Assembly: GCA_036925085.1 (NCBI GenBank)
Contig: JAUPFP010000083.1
Location: forward strand, 262,731-326,730
DNA from: Brachycybe producta
Lineage: Eukaryota > Arthropoda > Diplopoda > Playtdesmida > Andrognathidae
Length of the DNA stretch: 64,000 bases
Direction of reading: 5' to 3'
Notes under the pieces: generated by a model
Databases searched by the model: none
What the model was told of the DNA's origin: nothing
Seen by the model: only the letters and a program-made list of their open reading frames with translations
Program-made: the position numbers and the translations under genes
Shown here: positions 1 through 12,827 of the stretch, in pieces
How the letters are laid out: every line of letters begins with the position of its first letter
How positions within the stretch are numbered: the stretch's first letter is position 1

Positions 1-761
1 GAATCACTAGCAAACTGTCGAGCTGAGCAACTCTTTGCCCTTCTTGAACGGATGCTAGGCAGTTACTAGCTGCAGAGAACAAAGTATTCTGAGATGGAAT
101 TCTTGCTGGATACGTCTATATAATTAGATATGGCTATCCAATGCTATTATTAAAGAAATAAAAGCTAGAACTGATGCATATTTGTGGTCTTTCTTTCCAA
201 TGTAATTCTAATCCTGCAGATACTTCTATGTTTATATGATTTCAATTTGACAATGATTTCTAAACTTTGTCTAAATGACAATTAAGGTTGTCAATTATCC
301 CTTCCCTGCCAAATGGATGTGGCTCACGAGCTGATTGCTTGGTACGGAGTTGAATTGAGACAAAAGCATAAACGTCCCTAGGATAACTTTTATGCTAGCC
401 CTAGGGATTTAACAGTAAAAACATTTCGTGTCATCTGATAAATTGCCGTTTCAATTTACGTGTTGGGCGGTTTTCAGTGTATATTAATATAAAATTACTG
501 TAAACTGAAAGAGTAGTTTTGTTATCAGCTGTTCATAAAACATCTTAAAAATGCATTTAATTTGACATGAAATTTTTTTCTTTAATGTATGTATAATTTA
601 TTAAGCTAAAAATAGTTGCACTTTTTACAATTAAAGTGACTGATCAAAAGTTGTCTGATGATCTGATCTTGATCAAGTGGCCATTGTTGGAACGAAAGGC
701 TCCATAGTTCAAATTTAAAAATTTGTATTATGTTGCCTGAAATGCTTTTTTTTTTTTGCAG
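1..761 (+). other. FNDC3 intron (5' edge of window) with a dispersed repeat
   Basis: No exon is visible here. The stretch ends in a T-run and AG acceptor at 760-761, so it is the intron before the first visible FNDC3 exon. Positions about 164-365 match a second copy at about 16132-16325 (shared motifs GCTAGAACTGAT and TTTGTGGTCTTTCTTTCCAA, then a diverged tail ending near GAGTTGAATTGA), so this is a dispersed repeat of unknown class. Confidence 0.6.
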
Positions 762-3700
762 GTCTCGCAAGTGACTGCCAGAAGTGCCTTTTTACAATGG
801 AAACCTCCAAACATGTATTCTGAAAGTGGTGAAAATAAGTACAGCGAATACGACATTCAAGAAAGTGAATTTGTTTACGAAGTTTTGATATCCGATCGCG
901 GGAAAGAGGGCAAATATCGTGTAGTTCACAGGTGAGGAGGACCAGCAATCGAAACAGAACTCAAAATGAAAAACTTATTTAAAATTAAACGTGTTTTTTT
1001 AGTCTCGGTGAATTGGAATATAAATTAAAAGACCTGAAACCGGCCAAAGAATACCACATTTGGTAGGAAACGTTTATGTAATTTTAAGATTTGAAATGAA
1101 ATAATCGAGTTTTTTCTTTAGTATTCAAGCCTTTTTGGATGATTTGAGGGGACAGCCGTCGGAAGGTCAGTTGCAGCTCTTTAATTAGTGATCTTATTTT
1201 TCAAATCTTTCGTTGCTAAATTTTTGAATGGATTTTATGTAGCCGCTGTATTAAGGACGTTGTGCTGTGAACCAGATACTCCGTCGGCTCCGAAGCTCGT
1301 GAACAGAACGAAAACTAGTCTCACCCTCAGGTGGAATGTAAGTTTTTAGTTGATTTCTGAGAAGATGTCCGAATACGGGGAACTCTTTTAAGTTTGAAAT
1401 TGTTAACATTTTGTTAGACTGTGTCCGACAACGGTTCCAAGCTCACTGCATTCGTTCTCGAAGGTGATGAGGTTAGTACATTTGGAAATTCATTATAAAC
1501 CACGTCGTTCTATTTAAACACAACTTAGTACCCTATATAGAAATCACAAGCAACGGTAAGAAGAAATTAAGTGTTTCATAAACTAGAAGAGTAAATAAAT
1601 CCGTGGGTTTTTCATGACCATCATTATGAATACTTTTTTTTATGAAAATTTCAAAGTGGTAATTTTCGAGATATCGACATGAAATTAAGAGCCTAGAGCA
1701 ATGAGCTTGCACGGACACGATGTTAAGTGGACTGTAATGTCTTCAAAACATAGCGCTTTATGAATAAAAGGATGCATATTCTTAAAGTAAAAAAGATACA
1801 AGCAAAGGCAATTGTTAGGCAGTATGAAGTAAAAGTAAACCGTATAAATAATATGAATAACACTTTGCTTTTACTGTGTAGTATATGCTGGGATTATCAC
1901 GGTTTGTGCTAAGGACATATTGAAGAAAAAAAAACTGAGTGCTTCGTAAATGCTGTAATTAACATAAGATGTCGCCCATAGAAAAATACGAATGGAAGGG
2001 ACCGAAAGGTTGCTCATAATGATGATAACTGATAAGCACTTATGCTTTGCTTTAATTCTAAACGTAAATAAAAATTGTTGTACTGTTAAAAAATACTTAA
2101 AAAGCCTTTAACCGAAGCAACAAAAATGATCTATAGGTCGTCCATTTCTAAAAAAAAAAAAAGGTATTATAAGGGCATCCAAATAGCTACTTTGAATATT
2201 TTCTAGCATTTACTGTACATCTGTATAGTATGTACTTTGTATTATTCGTACCACAAACTCATTTACATTAAAATTAATTACTTAAAAGAAAAACCTGTCT
2301 TCAAACTGAGTTTTGAACAATGATTATAAAGTTGTAATCGCTTCTTGAATTTTGTGTCCAGGTAACGAGGGTTTTTTTTGGTTGGAATATTCAAATTGTT
2401 TTCCACCTTTTTTAATTTATGCTAACGTGCTTGACCCATTTTAAAAGTTCATTGACTTTAAAAGGTCCAATTTGTGGATACAAGTTGGTATTTAGGCACG
2501 TTTTTCAGCTTTGAGAACAACTGTGCATATTCCTTAAATGTTTCTCGATTAGCGAGATATTTTCCTGACGTTTTGAATTGCCGTTTAGTTGCTAGTCCCA
2601 TTTGCGCAACTTCGAAACTACCGAATTGACGACGTCTAACGGCACGTGCAAAACTCGATGCTACGGGGGCTGTCTTATTTGGTTCATTTACGTTTCAGTT
2701 TTCTGAATGACTTAAGTTTTTTATAAATTTGTTGCACGGGTAATAATACTTATTTGGTAGAGGCCAATGGTCGAATGAGTTATTTTTGTCAATTTTAGAG
2801 CCAAGGGACTGCTCATTTCCACGAAATCTTCAACGGAGTTCAGAAGCAGTTCCGAGTGATGAAGTTAACTTTGTCAACCTGCTACAGGTTTCGTCTTGCA
2901 GCAGTTAACGAGATAGGAAAAAGGTTTGTTTTATAAATGATACGAATTTTGTTTGCCATGCGATATTTAATGTTTTATTTCGTATTTGTTTTCCATCTCG
3001 CCCTAGTGGGTACAGTGAGGTGGTTTGTTATTCAACGAGTGGTAGCGCGCCTAGTCAACCGGCTCCACCACAGCTCAAGGAGGCATCTGTAAATCGACTA
3101 CACTTGGAATGGGAGGAAAGACCAAACGATGACAATTATACTTTGCAAATGGATGACCCGTCGGCTGTATGTATCAAATAATGAATCAATACGAATGATT
3201 GAAACACGTGTTTTGGTAGAAATATTGACCTGTTTAAACGTTTTATTTGTTAGGGACGTGGGTTTTTACCTGTTTTTAATGGACCGGAGACGAGTTACTT
3301 GTGTTGTGGATTATGGCGCAATACTGAATACACGTTTCGGGTAGGTGACAGGTTTTATTTCATTCCTCCTATGTGGTTTTGTTTTGTTTTTTTGCTTTTT
3401 GATTGTGTAATGTTCATATATTCAATCATGATAGCTTATATTTCTGATATGTGATACTTTTATGTGAGGAAATTAAAGTGGATGCTAAAAGAATAAAAAG
3501 CCTAGTACACATTACACACAATATCTAGGGACAACTGCCGAGACTGATGTTAATAAGAGGTTGGAATATGTTAGGGCTCTACAGATACTATAGTTCAGGA
3601 AAAATAATTGACCGATGCTGATATAATGCCTATGCTTTTAATTTTTCGAACAAAAAAAATAGTATTTAAAAACTTTAGTAAACGGAAAACGGCATACATC

Positions 3701-6700
3701 TTGAGAGACGAGACTACCATACAGATTAAAATTAGTAAGGCTGAAAATGCCCCTTTTTCAAACAAAAACAGCAAAAATCCTTATTAGATACTCAAATCTA
3801 GGGGAATTCTGGGGTTATTAACCTTCAAATATCTCAGAGTTGGCCTAGGTTCGAACTTCTAATTAGATTCTAGGGAAAGAAAGGCATAATTTTTTAGAAG
3901 TTATCAATATTTATTTTAGACTACGTTACAACAACATAATTATCTTAACAACGATTCTCATAAATATAGTTTAAAAACCCACTTACTTAACAATGAAAAA
4001 GAAAAAGTGGTTGGGGAAAAGTGAAAAACCGTCCACTTTCTTTGAAAACAACTGAAACATGGTATCAAGAGCCTCTATACTTTGTAACTTTGCGTGAAAC
4101 ACGGTGTTTTATGGCTTGTTGTGCATTACATGTATCACTGAGTTGCTGGCTTTACTGCAACTTCTGATAGTATTATACTCCATAGTTACATTTTATGAAA
4201 GTTGACTGTATTACAGCATTCGTGTAATAACGTTTACATGAAAAAACTTTTCAGCCATGAACTTCACATTGAATGGCATAGTGCTGAACTTCTTAATTAA
4301 CGAGGCGTTTAATTTTAACAGTTGTGTGCAAATAATGAAGAGGGATCGAGTCGTTGGAGCGATAATGTGGTATATCGAACACTGCCCGATCGACCAGGTG
4401 CACCTGGTCGCCCTACGCTTAAAGGACGTGCTCACTCGACAAGTTTCAAAGTGTCGTGGGGTACGGAAGTTTTTTTTAAAGGATGTCGGGTTTTTTCTTC
4501 TGTATTTTTTACTAAAGTGTTCCTTTTTTATAGATCCGCCAAAAGACAATGGCGGAGCAGACATTACAAGTTACACGTTGCAAATGGACTCTGGAAATGG
4601 TACTTATTCGAAATATATTTAATTCTGATTGTAGTTCAGTAACAATTTGTATTTATTTGTCATATCAGGGTTTGAGGAACGCGGCGTGAGACAAGATACT
4701 GAGCTTAGTTGCGAACGTTTATCGCCTGGGCAGAATTATCGGTTTAGGGTTTCGTGTACTGGTCCAGGTGGCAGCAGTGGTGTAAGTGTTCGATTCTTAA
4801 AATGAAACTAAAAATTTATTATTTTATTAATTTTATTCTAATAATTACTGTTTTTTTTTTTTTTTAGTTTTCTGAGGTTGGAATGATCAGTACAGTTCCC
4901 GTTTGTCCTGGAAAGTGTTCACCTCCAAGGTTGCATGGAAAAGCAAAGTCAATATCTGTCCACTTGAAATGGGGTAGAAAGCCGTTTATTTTTTGTTAAG
5001 TACTCATTTAGTAGATTGGCATCATTTCATTGATTTTTGTTTTTTTAAAAAAAGGCCCACCGGATCAAGATGGAGGTTCTCCTGTAACGGAATATGAAAT
5101 TGACGTCACAAATCCGGATAGTTCGTCAAGATTGGCATATCGAGGGAGAGAAACCGACTGTGTTGTCGCTGGGTTGCTTCCTGGTAAACGTTATCATTTT
5201 AGAGTGCGTGCCTACAACAAAGTTGGAGTAAGTCGTTGGTTTTTTTGTGGTGATTGTTTTTGTTGATATTGTTTGACTTTTATTAGAGTATTTAATAATA
5301 CTCGAAAAGATTCTCACTTGAAAAAAATCTTATAATTTACATATTTAAGTGTTTCTGGCAGCATTTTTTGAGGTTTAGAAATTATTTTTCAGTTTTTCCT
5401 TAAAATTATTAAGAAAAAATGGAAGTATAGTTACCTCACTGTGAGATGAAGTTTGTGACACATCAGAGTAACCAAAAAAAAAGTGAGGATTGTGTAATTT
5501 ACACGATAAATATACAATGGTAAATTCTTATTACAAGCCCTTTTGATGAAGCATTTCGTATCAAAACGGAGTGTTGCCAATAAATGGCGCAGATTGTACT
5601 TAGAGCTTCAGTTACAATATGGTTCATTGAACATACAAAAAATGGGACGACATTTTGAGCAGGATGTCTTCCTTCTAGCTTCAAGAAGCAGGCGATTCTT
5701 AACTCACGTTTGACGTTTTCTTTTTCAAACATGGAGTTGTTTTAACGTTATAAATTTATGTTGGTAATTTAGTCTGATAGAAAAATGATTAGAAACCTTT
5801 TCAATAGTTTCAGGTGTCCAAATACTTTTATTTTTTTGTCTTCCCCTGTGGCTAATGATAAGCTCCATAGACGTTTTTGGAAAATGTTTACGCTATAGCA
5901 TCAAGCAAATGTTTTTTAAACATTATGAAAAAAATACAAACTGGGAAAAAACAAGAATGGTAAAAGTTTATAGTTCAATTTGAAAATGATTTGTTTTTTG
6001 TTTTTTTCATTGAAAAAGACGAAAATATTTCGAATAAATTAAATTATACGAATAAATTTCTAACTAACTTTGTATTTTTTCGTGATGTTTTTTTTTTGAA
6101 AAATGTTCGCTTGAAAAACTTAATTTCCTCAAAACCGTGGGTGAGCGAAGAGTCCTCATATAGAACAGTGGGAGGACAAAAACAAAATAAATATCTTAGA
6201 CAGACATCTTAAAGAAAATGATTCGTACATCATTTTGTTATTATGGATTTTGTGATGTTAGTTTGAGTGTCGCCCTTATCGTTTTTGAAGCTTTTATTGT
6301 TATGCTTATTTTAAGTTTTATTTGTTTGACTGTAGCATTTCTAAATGTAAATTCCATTGAACATTCAAATGATAGTTATGGTATTTCTGATGAAATACTT
6401 GTTTTTTTAGGATGGTGTGTGGTCTGATCCACTCGATGTTACGAGTAGTCCTGGAGCACCATCGTCTCCGAATGAACCTCAAGTGACATGCAAAACACCG
6501 CATATTGCGGTGGTTTCATGGGAGGAGCCAAATAAGAACGGAGCTGCGATAACCGAATATCGTTTAGAAACGACTCAGAAAGATTCAGATTTTTCTCAGG
6601 TTGAAATCAGGAGATTCCGGTTTTTTCCCTTTCCTTTTGGCTTTGATTTGGCTTCATCACAATTTCCATTGTTGTTTGTTTATTAGACACATTCGTTTTT

Positions 6701-9326
6701 GGGATTAACCTTTGAAGTTAAAGGTCTTTCTCCATCAACGCAGTATAGTTTCAGGGTTCAGGTGATTTAGTTAATTTTCATAAAAGATAATTGGACGGTT
6801 TTTTGTTTAAAATAAATATTGTAATACTTTGTTCTAGGCTGTGAATTCCGCAGGCTGTAGTCCATTCAGTCCTTCTGTTTCATGTTTGACCCCACCTTCA
6901 ATTCCTGCTGCAATTTCTTCCTCGGCAATCAAGGTTATCTGCGATACGTATTCGTTAACGGTGTCGTGGCAAGCGCCAAACAACAACGGAAGTGATATTG
7001 TGGCGTATAACATCGACCTTGGCGATAAACAGAATCCTATTTCTGTTAATGGAGACGTTTGCGAACATCGTATTGAAGGTTTATCACCGGAAACGACGTT
7101 CAGGTTTGATTTTTTATTTTTGTATGTGTGTATGAATTTGCTCTGGAAGGCAGAATAACCAGAGTTTAAACGCAATATACAGTTTAAAATCACCTTGAGA
7201 TGGTTTAGAATTACGTGCTTATTCTGTAGACTGTATATCAGAAACAAGCGTATAAGAATACATTGAAAGCGCTTTAAAAGTATTTTTTGTGTCTGTAAAT
7301 TGTTTTTCATTTTGAAACTGGCGCATACGCTCGTAAAGCTATGTTAATAGGGATCGTCTTGATACGAAAATAGTCTTGCATAATTCAGAGGTACTCTTCT
7401 AGTGTCCAAAATATTATCAGCTGTTTCTTAATGTTGCTTCTGAAACGCAGAGTAAACGGAGTTTTTTTTAATTTTGAAAATTATTCCCCAAGCTGATCAA
7501 GAATGGCCTATGGCATAGGGACAAGAATCATAGTGTCAAGAGTTCTAATAATGACGTTCTCTTTTTAAACTGAGCTTAATTGATTTTCTTTCTTTAGGCT
7601 TCGAATTCAAGCCGTTAACGGTGTTGGTAATGGCCCATTTAGTGTTTTGACTAAAGTGTCAACGAAAGCGTTGCCTCCGCAGCCACCTAAACTGGATTGT
7701 GTTTTAGTCAGTCATAACAGTCTAAGGTTAAAATGGGGCGAAGGACGTAATGTTGATTTCAAACAGTATACTCTAGAAATGGAAACCAGAATTGGGTGGT
7801 GAGCTTTTTTTTTCTTCCTCTTATTTGTCGTAAGAAATCAGGTGAAGACTTTTGTTTTTGGTATTTGTTTCCAGTTTCGTATCCGTTTATCAAGGTACGT
7901 CGCTTTTATACAAAGTAGGAAAGCTCAGTGAAACGACGGAATACAGATTTCGTATTGTTGCTTCCAACGACGCTGGCCGTGGACCATATTCTGAAGTTTA
8001 TACCTTCAGAACGTCTAAAACCGTTCCTCCGGCTCCAAAGGGTACAAATAGATCTGTCAATTCGTCATTTCCCGTTTTACCGATAAATTAATTTTATTTT
8101 AGTCACTCGTGTGGCGAATGTTACCGAAACGTCCGGCGTTGTCGAATGGCAGCCAATTCGACCGTTCGGAGAAGATCGGCTTTTGTATCAGCTTCAGTTG
8201 CTCAACAGTAGAGACCAGGAGTATCGGGTGGTAAGCGTCACAATTTCATTTTATTAAGGCTTCTTTTGGAGCTTCATTTTTTAAAAGTTGAGTGTGTTGG
8301 TTTCAGTTTTTTGAGTGTTTGCCTACAAATTTAAAACATTTATGTATCACAAAAATGATGCTATGAGACTTTTTGCACAACACATTGGCGACATACTTTG
8401 AGTGGTCGAGTTCGAATTAAAAATGCTGTTGCAAGTGGTTGGGCTGTGGTTGACTGTGTATTGAAATGGAAAGACGCCAAACCTTTTCACACGAGAACGG
8501 CTTCTCCTCAAGGTAGTCGATCCCTGCCACCAGCGACACACAAACCACTTTGGACCACCTGTCGGGGTCTCTTAATCTTGTTCAGGTCCTACAAAGGTGA
8601 CACAATATAAAAAGTTTATTTTGTCCGGGTGGTCTATTCGTGTCGTCGATTATGACAACTTGTTTGCAGTTCACTCGACTACACTACTACAACCACTTTC
8701 CAACCACCGAAATTGACGAGTGGTCGGTTTTGACAACAAGCTGACTACATTTTGCAGTCGAACACGGATGAAAAGGCCCTTAGATCGTTTAGAACTTCAT
8801 GTTAGCTTGCTCGGAATTTTTTTCTAAAACTATCGTAACTGCCACATTGTGAAACGTTGCAAAAGTAAAGTTTAAACAAAAAAAAGATTTCTTTATAGAT
8901 TCTCAATATTTGAGAGGTTAAAGCTTAGTCCGATTTTAAAGCAACGTTTTTGTACTTTGTAGTGTTAATTAATATTTATTTTTATTTTTAAATTAGCTTT
9001 ATAAAGGAACTGCAACGTCGTTTGAAATCCCAGGTCTAGAACCGAAGGTAGAGTATACTGTGCGCGTGAATGCGATTCGAGAATTTCGTGACGGAACGGG
9101 ATGTTTGGTTGGCCCTTTTGGTCAAAGCACGACGTTTGTAACACTTTGCAAGGAAGTTCCCAAAGTGGTAGTGACGCACGACGAGTCCACGTCACAGTTG
9201 TACGCAAACAAGCAGCTCACCGACCAACAATGGGCTGTCGTAATTCTTTGTGGATTCACTCTTTTTGCCGTCCTGGTTGCTGTTCTTATACAAAACGTTA
9301 TTGCCTACAGTAAGGGAACCTCTTAG
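762..9326 (+). CDS. FNDC3: Fibronectin type III domain-containing protein 3 (FNDC3A/B orthologue), 5'-partial
   Basis: Twenty exons join in one open frame: 762-931, 1003-1062, 1122-1165, 1243-1337, 1418-1471, 2799-2923, 3007-3166, 3254-3340, 4322-4460, 4534-4599, 4669-4781, 4868-4973, 5055-5227, 6411-6599, 6687-6761, 6838-7103, 7598-7798, 7875-8041, 8103-8230, 8997-9326. All introns read GT-AG and all phases agree, giving about 915 residues. Nine FN3 domains are recognisable from repeated W, PPxxNGG and YxFRVxAxNxxG signatures. The last exon ends with a hydrophobic anchor (WAVVILCGFTLFAVLVAVL) and a short tail, as in vertebrate FNDC3A/B, which are endoplasmic reticulum/Golgi-associated membrane proteins with nine FN3 domains. 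The N-terminal proline-rich part lies upstream of the window. FNDC3A matters for germ-cell adhesion in mice; no function is shown here. Single nucleotides at exon edges could shift, but the identity is firm. Confidence 0.95.
1472..2798 (+). other. Long FNDC3 intron
   Basis: A 1.3-kb AT-rich intron between two FN3-coding exons. It has A and T runs and a short piece (about 1575-1590, AGTGTTTCATAAACTAGAAG) that resembles the ACTAGAA motif of the fold-back repeat described at 5815-6212. Nothing else is recognised. Confidence 0.4.
3341..4321 (+). other. FNDC3 intron without recognised content
   Basis: An AT-rich intron of about 1 kb between exons 8 and 9. Both splice borders are clear (GTAGGT at 3341, AG at 4320-4321). 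I see no repeat copy or gene in it. Confidence 0.5.
5815..6212. mobile_element. Fold-back MITE (family 'TLR-intron MITE') inside an FNDC3 intron
   Basis: The left end carries TTTATTTTTTTGTCTTCCCC and the right end carries the complementary GGAGGACAAAAACAAAATAA, so the element has terminal inverted repeats. Just inside the left end is GTGGCTAATGATAAGCTCCA, which recurs nearly unchanged inside the introns of Toll genes A and C and, shortened, B. The centre is T-rich and partly self-complementary around AAAAAGTTTATTTT. There is no coding capacity; it is a non-autonomous DNA transposon of unassigned superfamily. The borders are approximate. Confidence 0.6.
8231..8996 (+). other. Last FNDC3 intron with a less AT-rich core
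   Basis: About 8380-8760 has many ACCAC, GTGG and TCGA motifs (for example CGAGTTCG, AGTGGTCGA) and is less AT-rich than the rest of the intron. It is probably an old repeat, but I find no second copy in the window and no exon signal. Confidence 0.3.
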
Positions 9327-11067
9327 TGATTATTGTATTGTTGTTGTTGCTGCTGTTGTTTTTTATGAAGTCTTAAGGATCGAGACAGAAAGAGAGATTT
9401 TGACTAATTTGAATATCTTAGACGAAAAACAACTTCGTACTTTGCGACGATTTTGCTAGATGTTAACTGCGGTTGGTTCGCAGTTAATGTTTTAGAGCGA
9501 GAGAGCGATAAATAGGGATTCCGTGTCACACACACAAATTGCTGAGCAAATTTGCATATTTGAAAACAAGAAAAATACAAAATTCAAGGGTTATGAGCGA
9601 GTTCGGTCTAGTAGTATGAGTTTAATATCTTTATTTTTATCTATACATTTTTTTTTCTCTTGCTTTTTTCGGAACTGGTTTTCGTGCCGAGAGGTCCGGG
9701 TTGTACTCTTTATTTTTCTCTTAGTTTCTTTTCTTTTTTTGCAAACAGAAATTCTGTCCATTCGGAGTTATATTTGTTACATATAAATATATAAATATAT
9801 TTACAAGCAATGTCTATAATATTTAAATATTTGTCATATGTCCTGTGGCTTTTTTTTTAATTTTCAAAGAGAAAACAATTTAATTTCTTCTGTGATCTAT
9901 TTTTGTGTGTTTCGTTTCGTGGCTGCCTTCAGATAATTACTTATGTTATTAAGCCTCTTTTATCTTAATTGTTCTTCTTTCTACATTCCTTTAATCTGAT
10001 TTAATCCTAGTTTGATGCCTTTGTTTTCTTTATTAGCGACCAAAATCGCCTTTTTTACACACAAAAAAATTGGTTAATTTACTCTTGTTATGAGTAACAA
10101 CATTCCTATTATTAATTGTCAGTTATCAAGTTGTGGGTTCTATTGCGATGCGGATATTAGGCAGACAAATCTATGTTCAGAGTATTAAAAGGGTGATATT
10201 AAAGAGAAGAAGAAAAAAAAATTATATTATAAGGAGTTTCAACGGCTTAAATTTCGGTCGCTCGTTTTGCGTTTCCAAATATTCCTTTCTTTTTTGTCTC
10301 TTTAGATTTTATATCGTGTGTACTAATTGTTAAGAAAAACAAATTATTTTTAAAAAAGTTTTAACTGTTGATCATATATTATATATATTAGCCATACGTA
10401 ATGTTCGTCATATTTGAAAGAAATTTAAAAAAAGCATTTTTGACTTATAAATCGAGGTGTACAATAGACGTTTATTACTGCTATTGTTAATAAAATTCCC
10501 TTTCAAAAAAAATGGTAGATGAGAAGACACACACACACACACGAACAAACACACAATCATTCCAAGGTTCCTTCCATTAAAATTGTTTGTTTCGGACAAA
10601 ACTAATTTCATTCTTAATTGCAAAATCGAAAGAAAACACATTATACTAATTGAAAACTTCTAAATTTTTTTAAAACTAAAGTCTTAAGCCAATGCAACAT
10701 GGGACAACTTTGCTGGATTCAAAATGTGTTGAAAGTAATTGTCATACACATTGAAATGTGGTGTGGTTTTTAAGAACTTTGTAAAAATCACACATTGCAC
10801 GTTTTAGCGAGAGGTGTGTAATCTATGACCCGAGCTGAATAAATCGTTAAGTAACAGAATTTGCGACAAGTTGACGAGTTTTGCATTGGCTTAAGTGACA
10901 AATCCGAATTATAGAGCCATTTTATTTAATTCAAATATTTGGACAGTTGCATGTTGTTTGATAGTTGTTGGAAATGTAAAAATAAATGACTAGATGATTT
11001 TTACATAATATAGTTACACGATTGGTCTAAATATCCAAATACGTTGATTAAACATTTCACTGTTCGG
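9327..11067 (+). other. FNDC3 3' UTR and downstream AT-rich DNA
   Basis: The sequence after the FNDC3 stop has T-rich and AT-rich runs typical of a 3' UTR. AATAAA-type signals occur near 10489 and 10838, so the transcript end cannot be set from sequence. A short CA microsatellite lies near 10530-10546. No further gene is seen. Confidence 0.4.
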
Positions 11068-11069
11068 TA

Positions 11070-11948
11070 CGTGGTCTGTCTGTAAAGTAATGAGACTGAA
11101 TTTTTTTTTCTCAAGAAATGGCCACATGTATTTAAAAACAAGATTGCATCAGCCGAGAGTTACATCCCTACTATATACTTTCAGTGCAAGTTTAAACTTT
11201 GGAACATTAATGCTTGTTATTTTACAATCATTTGTGTAACTGTGTGTTTTGGTGATGTGTTACGAAAACGAAACACAAGAATATCGAGCAGCGTTGTGCT
11301 ATCAAATTTTGTGTCAAACTTCAGAACAAGACGACAAACATTTGACAAGTTACAACAGGCTTACAGAGATCAAATTCTATTCCGAGAATAGGTTTTTAGG
11401 TGGCACAATGTATTTTTAAATGGCTGTAAAATTTTGGACGATGAACCTTGTTCTGGCCAACTTACCACTGAACGAACTGACGAAATTGTAACTAAACTAA
11501 GGACTCCAGCAGAACTGATCGATATTTGACGTTGAGAATGATTGATAATGAATTAAATTTGAATCACCATACCATTCATGGCATTTTGACAGAGGATTTG
11601 GACATGTGGGGGGGGGAACCCTGTCACACTGCACTCTGTGAATGAGTTTTTGACCAAAAAAGGTATTCCTGTGGTACCACAGCTCACTTTCTCCCCTGAG
11701 CCCATGTGACTATTTCCTGTTCCCCCAAATCAAAGTTTTGTGGTCAACCTGTTTATAACCATTAACAACAGCCAAAAGGTGTCAGTTGAAGACTTTCAGC
11801 ACTGTTTCCAAGAGTGGGAACAAAGTCTTCCTCGGTGTACTATGAAATCCCAACGGATTTATTTTGAAGGAAATAAAGTTGATTTGTAGTTAAGATCATA
11901 ATTAATATTATTACAGAATCGTTCTCATTACTTTCTAGACAAACCTCA
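11070..11948 (+). pseudogene. Mariner-type transposon, degraded and internally deleted
   Basis: About 30-bp terminal inverted repeats face each other: left 11070-11099 and right 11919-11948 share GTAATGAGA in a longer imperfect match. TA dinucleotides flank both ends (11068-11069, 11949-11950), as expected for Tc1/mariner target duplications. Between them, broken frames resemble mariner transposase: an N-terminal DNA-binding part (LQQAYRDQ, DDEPCSGQ near 11280-11470) and a C-terminal part with the HTALSVNEFL...FSPEPM-like block near 11615-11710. Stops and a deletion near 11600 remove the middle catalytic region. It cannot make a working transposase. Confidence 0.85.
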
Positions 11949-12349
11949 TACAGTATTATATTAAACTTCAATTGAGGAGCATTTCTTTCAAAAGAATGTC
12001 GAATGTTGCTCAAATTTTTCATGAAACGCAAAAAAAAAACGAATTATCTTACATTGAAAGAGAAAGGAAACCGGGATTTGGAGTTGCTTTTACTATAGGG
12101 GGTATGTTCTAATTTGGTAAAATATTAGATTTTGACTTGGCTTTGAAAACTGATTACAAAACCATAATAAAATAGGTTAGGTATTCGTTTGGTTTATATG
12201 TTCATGTGACGTTTTGAAAAAAAGCTCCTCAATTTTAAGCTTGATGTAATAATTATTCAGAACCGGTGCTCTTTCTTTTTTTTTTTTTGGCTCATACTCC
12301 CATTTTTTAAAATTATCTTTTCTTCACTAATTTAGTTGCAATGTTAAAT

Positions 12350-12515
12350 TTGAAGCAATGGGTAAAAATAAGGTCTGGATTCCACATGCGTTAAAAAGCA
12401 GGAAACAGAAATACAAACGAGTCTCAGCTTACGAACTTTCACGAAACGAACAATTCGTATTTACGCACATTGCTGGAATTAATGAAGTGCGGCCACCAAA
12501 TTTATTTAACAAAAA
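12350..12515 (+). pseudogene. Second mariner transposase fragment
   Basis: A short open stretch encodes KVWIPHALKSRKQ...AYELSRNEQF, which resembles the mariner motif block 'WVPHEL...L..R' that precedes the second catalytic aspartate. The expected GDE motif after it is lost (the frame reads HIAGINEV). Upstream and downstream parts are not recognisable. It is an isolated relic, separate from the copy ending at 11948. Confidence 0.5.
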
Positions 12516-12673
12516 TATATTTTTTGAAAAAAAAATTGAATGCAACTTACAAACAATCAATTTATAAACACATTTCATCGAACACATAATATTAGTAAGT
12601 TGGGGTTCGCCTGTAGAAATAATAATTAGAAAAAAAAGGTTTCCTTTAGATTTCAGCTTTTATTAGCGTTCCC

Positions 12674-12827
12674 TTAGGGAAGAATGACACACGCATAATA
12701 AAATCCCACAGAATCTCACTTTTTAAGGCATTTAAAAGAAGATTGTAAAGGACCATAGAAATATTCTGATTTTTCATTTCTAATTCTAATTTCTGTTCGT
12801 TTTTCAGCATGTGTGATTCTTCCCTAA
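12674..12827. mobile_element. MITE, TTAGGGAAGAATCACACA family, copy 1
   Basis: Terminal inverted repeats TTAGGGAAGAATGACACA (left) and TGTGTGATTCTTCCCTAA (right) enclose about 115 bp of AT-rich DNA. Its subterminal sequence TTTTCAGCATGTGTGA recurs in copy 3 and in the fragment near 48738. There is no coding capacity. Confidence 0.8.

Noticed and set aside
3851-3862. GGTTCGAAC, like a tRNA B-box
   Set aside because: No acceptor, anticodon or D-stem can be formed around it; it is intron sequence of FNDC3.
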